In this document: positions 7,945-14,420 of the stretch, in pieces | Numbering within the stretch: the stretch's first letter is position 1 | How the letters are laid out: each line of letters starts with the position of its first letter | Source of the DNA: Betaproteobacteria bacterium | GTDB taxonomy: Bacteria > Pseudomonadota > Gammaproteobacteria > Burkholderiales > Ferrovaceae | Assembly (NCBI GenBank): GCA_028870615.1 | Contig: JAGWPH010000012.1 | Location: forward strand, 1 to 15,306 | Reading direction: 5' to 3' | Length of the DNA stretch: 15,306 nt | Translations under genes and position numbers: made by a program | Notes under the pieces: generated by a model | Database searches by the model: none | Seen by the model: only the letters and a program-made list of their open reading frames with translations | Told to the model about the DNA's origin: nothing

Positions 7945-8741
7945 CGCAATACGCTCCGTTCGATGCCGCGGATCAATTCGGTGGCTGGTTCCTGTGACCT
8001 GGCCTGCCTGGAATTAAACCCATCCAGCAATGTTTGGCGCGTAGCCCCGGTGGTCTGGGTGATTTGCTGATCCACTTGATTGCGCAGCACCAGCGACAAG
8101 GTCCCAATGCTGCGTGCCAGATCCAGCTGTTCTGCTTCTATCGGGGTGACTTCCAGTGTGACGGCATTGACCACATGTGGTTTGGTTTCGTCCGGATTGG
8201 CTTCCTGGGCGACGGCCAGAACGGGCACGTGTTCCAGCACGATTTTCGAGATGCTGGTAGCAGTGCGGCCCGGAGCGCCATCGTGGAGACTATTGACCAC
8301 GACATCCACGTAATTCCCGGGCAAGGCAAACCCGGCGACCCCCACCACTTCGTTAACGCGGACAGTCATGGCACGCCGACCCTGCGTGATGATGGCGGAC
8401 AGGCCTCCCCGGGCACCCTCCGGAACCAGGACACTCTCAAGAATGGGCATTCCCTGCGGTACCGTCGCGCGTACGTAGCGCCCTTCCAGGTGAGAAAGAT
8501 CGCTGATGAACCCGGGGGGCAGCAAATGGTTGGGCCATTCCAGGATGGCGATATTTCCTGGCGTGATGCGGGTGCCCTGAGCGAGTGTTGCGAAGGCCAC
8601 GGCCACGGGCACTGATTTCACGCGCGTTTCCCTGATCAGCCAGCGGGCAGATAGCCCTGTAATGCCAAACGCCAGCAGGATGCCTCCAGCGATCCACCAG
8701 GGTTTCTGATGGGGCCACAGGCGAGCCAGCGTGCCTTTCAA
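7941..8741 (-). CDS. rcpC: Tad pilus assembly protein RcpC (CpaB), TTG start
   Basis: 266 aa from the TTG at 8741. An N-terminal membrane helix (about 14-33, WWIAGGILLAFGITGLSARW) is followed by a SAF domain (about 45-107: VPVAVAFATLAQGTRITPGN, then GRYVRATVPQGMPILESVLV) and the RcpC/CpaB domain starting at RRAMTVRVNEVVGVAGFALPGNYVDVVV (122-149). This is a periplasmic protein, anchored in the inner membrane, that is thought to work with the secretin. The TTG is preferred over the open frame to 8861 because it overlaps the tadV-like stop as TTGA, mirroring the ATGA junctions elsewhere in the operon. GGAAAGGG also lies 7 bases upstream, and the residues before it read from the tadV-like gene's DNA without family similarity. 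Confidence 0.9.
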   Translation of the reverse strand: MKGTLARLWPHQKPWWIAGGILLAFGITGLSARWLIRETRVKSVPVAVAFATLAQGTRITPGNIAILEWPNHLLPPGFISDLSHLEGRYVRATVPQGMPILESVLVPEGARGGLSAIITQGRRAMTVRVNEVVGVAGFALPGNYVDVVVNSLHDGAPGRTATSISKIVLEHVPVLAVAQEANPDETKPHVVNAVTLEVTPIEAEQLDLARSIGTLSLVLRNQVDQQITQTTGATRQTLLDGFNSRQARSQEPATELIRGIERSVLR

Positions 8742-8962
8742 TTGGCAGCCCTTTCCAGGGCGTGGAACGGGAGTGCCAGCGCAGTTCCAGTGAGTGTGCC
8801 CGTGGGCCAGGCAGGTATTCCGCCACTGGCCTGCATCCATGTCCAGATAGCGCTCAAGCAAAGCCCGGTCACAATCAGTTCGTTGGAAATGTGTCGGGTT
8901 CTGAGGCCGATGGTTGTGGCTAGCGCCAGCAGGAATGCGAGCAGACTTTGGGCCCAGATCAT
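8738..8962 (-). CDS. tadV: Truncated TadV-like prepilin peptidase, catalytic residues missing
   Basis: 74 aa membrane protein in the operon slot of TadV/CpaA, between flp (6-base gap) and rcpC (TTGA overlap). It resembles the N-terminal half of an A24 prepilin peptidase: helix LLAFLLALATTIG (7-19), then GLRTRHISNELIVTGL (19-34), which lines up with the family's DxRxRxIPN. The catalytic Asp is replaced by Gly and IPN by ISN. A second helix, a Gly/Pro-rich loop (GGIPAWPTGTLTG) and a third helix ending LALPFHALERAAN follow. It stops where family members continue with the GxGD catalytic motif. The next bases are already rcpC coding, so no second half lies in another frame. This is either a vestigial gene or a small protein with a non-proteolytic role; it is unlikely to be an active peptidase. 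The family match is modest because the protein is short. Confidence 0.68.
   Translation of the reverse strand: MIWAQSLLAFLLALATTIGLRTRHISNELIVTGLCLSAIWTWMQASGGIPAWPTGTLTGTALALPFHALERAAN
8749..8756 (-). promoter_or_regulatory. Ribosome binding site of rcpC
   Basis: GGAAAGGG on the minus strand, 7 bases before the TTG at 8741. It lies inside the last codons of the tadV-like gene and is the main support for a TTG start of rcpC. Confidence 0.65.
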
Positions 8963-8968
8963 CGCGGA

Positions 8969-9151
8969 TCAGCCTGCAGAACCCACGCTGGTTGCAATGC
9001 TGTTGAATTTGGTCTCGAGATTGGTTCCCAGTACGGTAATGCCGCCGATGATGACCAGGCCGATGAGTGCGGCGATCAGGCCGTACTCGATGGCAGTGAC
9101 GCCCTCATCGCGCGTCAGGAATTGTTTGATGCAGACAAAGCAGGATTTCAT
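8969..9151 (-). CDS. flp: Flp-type pilin precursor
   Basis: 60 aa type IVb pilin, the major subunit of the Tad pilus. The 17-residue leader MKSCFVCIKQFLTRDEG ends in the processing site G17|VTAIEY, with the Glu at +5 (E22) and Tyr at +6 (Y23) that define the Flp motif. A hydrophobic helix GLIAALIGLVIIGGITVLG (24-42) and a short C-terminus (TNLETKFNSIATSVGSAG) follow. I chose the ATG at 9151 because GAGGA lies 7 bases upstream; the frame is open to 9178 but that start would add a non-standard leader. It is the first pilus gene, with about 150 bases of leader region before it. The leader contains two Cys residues, an oddity without clear meaning. Confidence 0.95.
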   Translation of the reverse strand: MKSCFVCIKQFLTRDEGVTAIEYGLIAALIGLVIIGGITVLGTNLETKFNSIATSVGSAG

Positions 9152-9158
9152 GGCAGGT

Positions 9159-9163
9159 TCCTC
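9159..9163 (-). promoter_or_regulatory. Ribosome binding site of flp
   Basis: GAGGA on the minus strand, 7 bases ahead of the ATG at 9151. It is among the stronger Shine-Dalgarno matches in the pilus operon, fitting a highly expressed pilin, and it decides the flp start. Confidence 0.75.
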
Positions 9164-9202
9164 GCGGGTTGAACTCATATCGCAAACAATCGATGTGGGC
9201 TC

Positions 9203-9229
9203 AGCATAGCGAGGGCTTTTTTAGCGCAA
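9203..9229 (-). promoter_or_regulatory. Possible sigma-70 promoter upstream of flp
   Basis: On the minus strand TTGCGC (9229-9224) and TATGCT (9208-9203) are separated by 15 bases, shorter than the ideal 17, and the -10 box lies about 50 bases before the flp ATG. Boxes and spacing are both imperfect, so this is only a candidate. The rest of 9164-9303 shows no clear terminator after the methyltransferase-like gene, so read-through from upstream is also possible. Confidence 0.25.
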
Positions 9230-9303
9230 CAGTCACGAATGCATCGCGGGTTAGGGTGAATACCCCAGGGTCATGCAATGACATTTATCTCGTGATGGGA
9301 AGC

Positions 9304-9930
9304 TTAGTACAGGCCGGGCAAAAGGCGCCAGCGAACCCGGGTCTGGTAAGCCTGGTAGATGTCTTGCTGCGCCAACCATCGCTCCTCACGCTCGATACGA
9401 ACCCACTGGAGGACATACAGGCCGCTGTAGACCAGCAGGTTGTGCAGGCTGGCATGGGTTGCCAGAAATCCGCTATGACTGATGAGGTAGCCCAGATAGA
9501 TGGGATGCCGCACAACGCGATAGGCCCCATGGGTAACGACTTTGCGGTCGGCCGGCAGCAACCCGAAGGCGCGCCCCAAGGAGAGTTTGGCAAAGATTTG
9601 CCAGAGCGTGCCGCACAGAATCAAGCCTGAGGAGATGTTTTCTGAAACCAGGCTTTGGCCCGTACTGAGATCGAGCACCAAAAAATAAAAGGTTGCCGGT
9701 AGGCTGGTGGCCAGCGCTACCGGATGCCAGTCGCGGGTGACCGGGGTGCGACTGGTTAGCACCAGGGACACACTGAGGGTTTCCGTGAGTACCAGTGACA
9801 ACAGGGTCAAGTGGCTGGGATGTTGTAGCCAAAGCGCACATGCTTTGGCCCAGAATTGCAGCAACAACGCGGCCACGATCAGACGCAATCCCCACTCGAG
9901 CAAGCGGGAACGCGTCGTGGGGCTGCGCAT
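9304..9930 (-). CDS. Isoprenylcysteine carboxylmethyltransferase-family membrane protein
   Basis: 208 aa from the ATG at 9930, a polytopic membrane protein. Hydrophobic segments lie at roughly 13-33, 42-59, 70-87 and 100-115. The C-terminal half carries the ICMT/PEMT-type SAM-binding signature: GRAFGLLPADRKVVTHGAYRVVRHPIYLGYL (119-149), with the RHPxYxG core, then RIEREERWL (178-186) with the conserved Glu pair, then a Tyr-rich YQAYQTRVRWRLLPG. Bacterial members methylate varied, mostly unknown, small or lipid-linked thiols or amines; prenylated CaaX proteins are not expected in bacteria. ATG 9930 sits 1 base after the regulator's stop (TGA C ATG), so the two genes are probably co-translated. 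A TTG at 9957 is the alternative start. The gene lies directly before flp, but a link to pili is only positional. Confidence 0.8.
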   Translation of the reverse strand: MRSPTTRSRLLEWGLRLIVAALLLQFWAKACALWLQHPSHLTLLSLVLTETLSVSLVLTSRTPVTRDWHPVALATSLPATFYFLVLDLSTGQSLVSENISSGLILCGTLWQIFAKLSLGRAFGLLPADRKVVTHGAYRVVRHPIYLGYLISHSGFLATHASLHNLLVYSGLYVLQWVRIEREERWLAQQDIYQAYQTRVRWRLLPGLY

Positions 9931-9931
9931 G

Positions 9932-10597
9932 TCAGGCGAGATGGTGCCGGTTGGCAAACATGACCAGGGCCGCTCGTCCGTGGATTTCCAGTTTGCGATA
10001 AATCATCGAGAGGTGATTGCGAACAGTGCATTCGCTGATTTCCAGCAGGGTGCCGAGTGTGAAGGCTTTCGCTTCCGGATTGCGGGTGAGGGTGGAAATG
10101 ATGTGACGCTCGCGTGCGGTGAGTTGGCTGATGCGCATTTCTTCAACCGAAACTTTGGGCGCCAGTGGTCCGCCGATGGCTTTGCACAGCATGCGATCAG
10201 CAAGTTCACGGGGCAGCCAGAAGCGTGCATCTGCAACCTGTTCGATGGCACCGAGCAGGGTGCCTACCGGTTCCCCCATATGAACGATACCGCGGGCTCC
10301 CGCACGAATCATGGTTTCCTGTTCGGCCAGATCGCCTGTGGCGCTAAGGAGCAACAGACCGATGTCCTGTTCAATCAATTTTGTGGGGAGATCCAGTGCT
10401 TTACCGATGAGTCCCGCGTCAGAGATGACGATGTCGGGTTTGCGACGCTGGATTTCAGTCAGCAAATTCGTATCGATAGGGTGGCTTCCCACCCAATCCA
10501 TCGGTTTATGGGAAGATTCCAGCAGGGCTTTAAGGCCCCACAAGGTGACCTGGTTATGGGTGGCGGCAAATACACGAATGGGCTTTGTGCGGTTCAT
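9932..10597 (-). CDS. LuxR/NarL-family regulator with degenerate receiver domain
   Basis: 221 aa. N-terminal receiver-like fold (about 6-125) and a C-terminal LuxR-type helix-turn-helix (about 159-216): LTARERHIISTLTRNPEAKA (159-178), then TLGTLLEISECTVRNHLSMI (180-199) and YRKLEIHGRAAL (200-211). The phosphoacceptor position appears to be D60 (PDIVISDAGL), but the acidic pair that binds Mg is replaced (VFAATHN, 9-15, where VDDH is expected) and the conserved Lys after strand 5 is absent (RGIVHMGEP, 102-110). Phosphorylation-dependent control is therefore doubtful. The ATG at 10597 has AGGA 5 bases upstream. No histidine kinase is adjacent. It precedes the methyltransferase gene and the pilus operon on the same strand, so local regulation of the pilus is plausible but not shown. 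Confidence 0.85.
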   Translation of the reverse strand: MNRTKPIRVFAATHNQVTLWGLKALLESSHKPMDWVGSHPIDTNLLTEIQRRKPDIVISDAGLIGKALDLPTKLIEQDIGLLLLSATGDLAEQETMIRAGARGIVHMGEPVGTLLGAIEQVADARFWLPRELADRMLCKAIGGPLAPKVSVEEMRISQLTARERHIISTLTRNPEAKAFTLGTLLEISECTVRNHLSMIYRKLEIHGRAALVMFANRHHLA

Positions 10598-10650
10598 GAT
10601 CGTCCTGGCTTGGCAATGGGAATAGATTCATCAAAGCCACCAGAATACAA

Positions 10651-10665
10651 AACCGCCTTCCGGTT
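10651..10665 (-). terminator. Weak terminator-like hairpin after namA
   Basis: On the minus strand AACCG-GAAGG-CGGTT forms a 5-bp stem with a 5-base loop about 28 bases after the namA stop, followed by TTGTATT. The stem is short and the U-run interrupted, so termination would be inefficient. An equally weak promoter-like pair (TTGCAC 10673-10668, TGTATT 10649-10644, 18-base spacing) overlaps it and could serve the regulator gene. Nothing else stands out in 10598-10693. Confidence 0.3.
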
Positions 10666-10693
10666 CAGTGCAAGGAAATGTATGAAACGTAAA

Positions 10694-11758
10694 TTATTTG
10701 GCGCGAAGATATTGCGGCACGATGGGCACAGAGCCCCCCAGGGCATCTGCTGCATGCCAAGCCCAGTGAGGGTTGCGCAGTGCCGCACGGGCAATGGCGA
10801 TGAGGTCGGCTTGTCCCCGTGTCAGAATCTCTTCGGCCTGGTGCGGGTCGGTGATCAGTCCCACGGCCATGGTAATGGCTGAGGTTTCCTTGCGGATCCG
10901 CTCGGCAAAGGGGACTTGATAGCCGGGGCCCACCGCAATTTTCTGGTGGGCGACGAGACCCCCGCTTGAGACATCGATCCAGTCGGCACCTGCTGCCTTG
11001 AATGCAGCAGCGTTGCGGACCGTATCTTCCATTGTCAAACCCCCCTCAGCCCAGTCTACGGCAGAGAGCCGGATGCCGAGAGGGCGATCATCGGGCCACG
11101 CAGCCCTGATCGCCTTGAAAACTTCCAGCGGATAGCGCAAACGTTTTTCCAGGGTGCCGCCGTAGGCATCCGTTCGGGTATTGGTCAGCGGGGACAGAAA
11201 CTCGTGCAGCAGATATCCGTGTGCTGCATGCAATTCAACGGCATTGAAACCCAACCGCAGCGCACGCTGTGTCGAGGCGACAAAAGCGCTCTTGACGTGT
11301 TCAAGATCAGCCTCAGTCATGGCATGCGGCAGGTCGCCCTGGTCGCTGTAGGCCAGGGCCGAGGGTGCCTCCGTTCGCCAACCCCCTGCGCCGATGGTCA
11401 GTGCAGGGCCCGTATCCCAGGGTCGCCGCATGGAACCCTTGCGTCCCGCATGGCCGAGTTGAATGGCCATCTGAGTCTGGCTGTGCGCACGACAGAACTG
11501 CAGCACTCGTGCCAGTCCGGCTTCCTGTGCGTCATTGCACAAGGCCAGGCACTGGGGCGTGATGCGGCCTTCCATGGTGACACTGGTTGCTTCCACAACA
11601 ACCATGGCGGCACCGGAAATGGACAGTTTGCCAAGATGCATCAGGTGCCAGTCATTGGCGACGCCATCCACGGCAGAGTACTGGCACATGGGGGAAATGA
11701 CGATACGATTGGATAATGTAACGCCGCGCAAGGACAGGGGGCTGAAAAGAAGTTTCAT
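10694..11758 (-). CDS. namA: NADH:flavin oxidoreductase, Old Yellow Enzyme family (NamA/YqjM type)
   Basis: 354 aa FMN-dependent ene-reductase, probably cytoplasmic, using NAD(P)H to reduce activated C=C bonds. The N-terminus LFSPLSLRGVTLSNRIVISP and the PMCQYSA segment with C25 and Y27 identify the YqjM (thermophilic-like) subclass, where this Cys tunes FMN. Q100 in IQLGHAGRKGS (99-109) and the His pair H177/H180 with Y182 in LHAAHGYLLHEFLSP (176-190) form the active site. TNTRTDAYGGTLEKR (192-206) and LIAIARAALRNPHWAWHAA near the C-terminus are also typical. The length fits the family. The start at 11758 lies 32 bases after tRNA-Leu with no terminator between and a weak ribosome site. The physiological substrate cannot be inferred; detoxification of enals or nitro compounds is usual for relatives. 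Confidence 0.92.
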   Translation of the reverse strand: MKLLFSPLSLRGVTLSNRIVISPMCQYSAVDGVANDWHLMHLGKLSISGAAMVVVEATSVTMEGRITPQCLALCNDAQEAGLARVLQFCRAHSQTQMAIQLGHAGRKGSMRRPWDTGPALTIGAGGWRTEAPSALAYSDQGDLPHAMTEADLEHVKSAFVASTQRALRLGFNAVELHAAHGYLLHEFLSPLTNTRTDAYGGTLEKRLRYPLEVFKAIRAAWPDDRPLGIRLSAVDWAEGGLTMEDTVRNAAAFKAAGADWIDVSSGGLVAHQKIAVGPGYQVPFAERIRKETSAITMAVGLITDPHQAEEILTRGQADLIAIARAALRNPHWAWHAADALGGSVPIVPQYLRAK

Positions 11759-11790
11759 GGCAATTTGAATTTAGAATATTTCGAGGGGGT

Positions 11791-11877
11791 TGGTGCCCGG
11801 AGCCGGACTCGAACCGGCACACTGTCGCCAGCGTCAGATTTTGAGTCTGATGCGTCTACCAATTTCGCCACCCGGGC
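11791..11877 (-). tRNA. tRNA-Leu (anticodon CAA)
   Basis: 87 bases including an encoded CCA. Acceptor stem GCCCGGG pairs with TCCGGGC (one G-U), discriminator A, D-arm TGGCGAAATTGGTAGACGCA, anticodon stem TCAGA/TCTGA with loop CTCAAAA (anticodon CAA, reads UUG). A long variable arm typical of class II leucine tRNA follows, and the T-arm is GCCGG-TTCGAGT-CCGGC. Its 3' end is only 32 bases from the namA start on the same strand. Confidence 0.97.
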
Positions 11878-11888
11878 TGTGACCGGTT

Positions 11889-11894
11889 ATTATA
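11889..11894 (-). promoter_or_regulatory. -10 box of the tRNA-Leu promoter
   Basis: A perfect TATAAT on the minus strand, 11 bases before the tRNA 5' end, giving a leader of about 4-5 bases if transcription starts 6-7 bases after the box. The -35 region (near 11912-11917) matches poorly. The box lies 13 bases before the queA ATG on the other strand, so the two transcription units are divergent with overlapping control regions. Confidence 0.6.
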
Positions 11895-11906
11895 GCCAGT
11901 TTGATT

Positions 11907-12959
11907 ATGTTACGCACTGACGATTTTGATTATGTCCTGCCTCAGGAGCTCGTTGCCCAGGTTCCGCCTGAGGTCAGGGGACAGAGCCGCCTGCTGGTGC
12001 TGAATCCGCCTGGGCAGACCGATGCCCGGTTTTCAGATCTTCCTCGCTGGGTCCGGGCCGGAGATCTGCTGGTACTCAACGACACGCGGGTCATGAAAGC
12101 TCGCCTGTTTGGCCATAAGTCCAGCGGAGGTCAGGTGGAATGTTTGGTGGAGCGCGTACTTTCACAAAACGAGGCGCTGGTGCATCTTAGGTCCAGTCAC
12201 GCTCCCCGTGCCGGGAGTACCGTCCTGTTTGCCGGAGGAACACGCCTGTTTATACTGGGGCGCGAGGCAACGTTATTCCATGTCCGCCTGGAACCAACGT
12301 CGCAGCATTCGACTGGGCCGGTGCCTTACACCCTGCTGGACTGGATGGAGCAGCAGGGTCAATTGCCTCTCCCTCCTTACATCGAACGATTACCCAATGA
12401 TCAGGATGCCGATCGGTATCAAACGGTTTATGCGCGAGAGTTGGGCGCTGTGGCAGCACCTACCGCCGGATTGCATTTTGATTCTGACATGCTGGAACGG
12501 CTAAAAGGATGCGGGGTAGAATTCGCCACAGTCACCCTGCATGTGGGTGCGGGCACGTTTCAGCCGGTGCGAACCGAACTCGTCGCGGATCATGTGATGC
12601 ACTCCGAGTGGTACCAGATTCCAGGCGAAACAGTGGCTGCTGTACAGCGCACCCGTGCCAGGGGAGGGCGTGTTATGGCGGTCGGAACCACCAGCTTGCG
12701 CGCACTCGAGGCGGCTTCGGCTTCCAGGGTGTTGCGGCCCGGGGCGGGGGAGACGCGCTTGTTCATAACACCAGGCTATCGATTTAACACCGTGGACCGA
12801 CTGTTCACCAATTTTCATTTGCCGCGGTCCACGCTTTTGATGCTTGTATCGGCATTTGCAGGGCTCGACCCCATTCGGGCAGCCTATCAACACGCGATTG
12901 CACAGCGCTATCGTTTTTTCAGCTACGGCGACGCCATGTTGATGGATCGGCATCCTTGA
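11907..12959 (+). CDS. queA: S-adenosylmethionine:tRNA ribosyltransferase-isomerase QueA
   Basis: 350 aa cytoplasmic enzyme that transfers and isomerises the ribosyl part of SAM onto preQ1-modified tRNA to give epoxyqueuosine, the step after Tgt in queuosine synthesis. Signatures are [17 protein letters not shown] near the N-terminus, [71 protein letters not shown] and the C-terminal [19 protein letters not shown]. The length matches the family. ATG at 11907 is chosen over the TTG at 11901 because the family N-terminus starts there; there is no clear Shine-Dalgarno in the short divergent spacer, so the mRNA leader may be very short. The stop is 6 bases before tgt, and the two form a conserved pair. 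Confidence 0.96.
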   Translation: MLRTDDFDYVLPQELVAQVPPEVRGQSRLLVLNPPGQTDARFSDLPRWVRAGDLLVLNDTRVMKARLFGHKSSGGQVECLVERVLSQNEALVHLRSSHAPRAGSTVLFAGGTRLFILGREATLFHVRLEPTSQHSTGPVPYTLLDWMEQQGQLPLPPYIERLPNDQDADRYQTVYARELGAVAAPTAGLHFDSDMLERLKGCGVEFATVTLHVGAGTFQPVRTELVADHVMHSEWYQIPGETVAAVQRTRARGGRVMAVGTTSLRALEAASASRVLRPGAGETRLFITPGYRFNTVDRLFTNFHLPRSTLLMLVSAFAGLDPIRAAYQHAIAQRYRFFSYGDAMLMDRHP

Positions 12960-14069
<1,110 letters not shown>

Positions 14070-14089
14070 AATCCCGCAGCTTGATTTTT

Positions 14090-14094
14090 GGAGG
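14090..14094 (+). promoter_or_regulatory. Ribosome binding site of yajC
   Basis: GGAGG ending 5 bases before the ATG at 14100, a near-perfect Shine-Dalgarno. It shows that the TTG at 14088 is not the start. Confidence 0.8.
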
Positions 14095-14099
14095 TTTCC

Positions 14100-14414
14100 A
14101 TGGGAATTACAAACGTTTTTGCCGATAGTGGTGTCGCCGCCGGTCCTGATTTTGGTATGAACTTGGTATTTATCGTCATTATGTTTGGCGTACTGTATTT
14201 CATGATGATCCGCCCCCAGTTGAAGCGTCAAAAAGAGCAAAAAGCCATGCTCGAAGCGCTTAGCAAGGGCGATGAAGTGGTTGCTGCGGGCATTCTGGGC
14301 AAGATCGTCGAGATCGACAGTAATTATGTCCGGCTTGAAGTTGCCAAGGGCGTCATCGTTCAGATCCAACGCGGTGCCGTCGGCACGCTGCTGCCTAAAG
14401 GGACCATCCAGTAA
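14100..14414 (+). CDS. yajC: Sec translocon accessory subunit YajC
   Basis: 104 aa single-span inner-membrane protein that associates with SecDF and the SecYEG channel. A short periplasmic N-terminus (MGITNVFADSGVAAGPD) is followed by one membrane helix (LVFIVIMFGVLYFMMI, about 22-37). The hallmark RPQLKRQKEQKAMLEALSKGDEVV (38-61) and a small cytoplasmic domain with GILGKIVEI and VRLEVAKGVIVQIQRGAV follow. The length is typical. It sits 30 bases after tgt and 6 bases before secD, the classical gene order. Confidence 0.96.
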   Translation: MGITNVFADSGVAAGPDFGMNLVFIVIMFGVLYFMMIRPQLKRQKEQKAMLEALSKGDEVVAAGILGKIVEIDSNYVRLEVAKGVIVQIQRGAVGTLLPKGTIQ

Positions 14415-14420
14415 TCTTTC

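Noticed and set aside
9251..9266. Small inverted repeat GGGT-GAAT-ACCC between the methyltransferase-like gene and flp.
   Set aside because: Only a 4-bp stem with no T-run on either strand; too weak for a terminator and not a recognisable operator.
9707..10882. A 391-codon open frame on the plus strand antisense to the methyltransferase-like, regulator and namA genes.
   Set aside because: It runs across three well-supported minus-strand genes and their spacers, has no recognisable domain, and its composition reflects the complementary strand. Long antisense frames are common at this GC content.
1299..11877. Whether the pilus region is an island inserted at the tRNA-Leu 3' end.
   Set aside because: No integrase, no direct repeat of the tRNA 3' end and no transposase was seen in the window, and composition looks similar on both sides.
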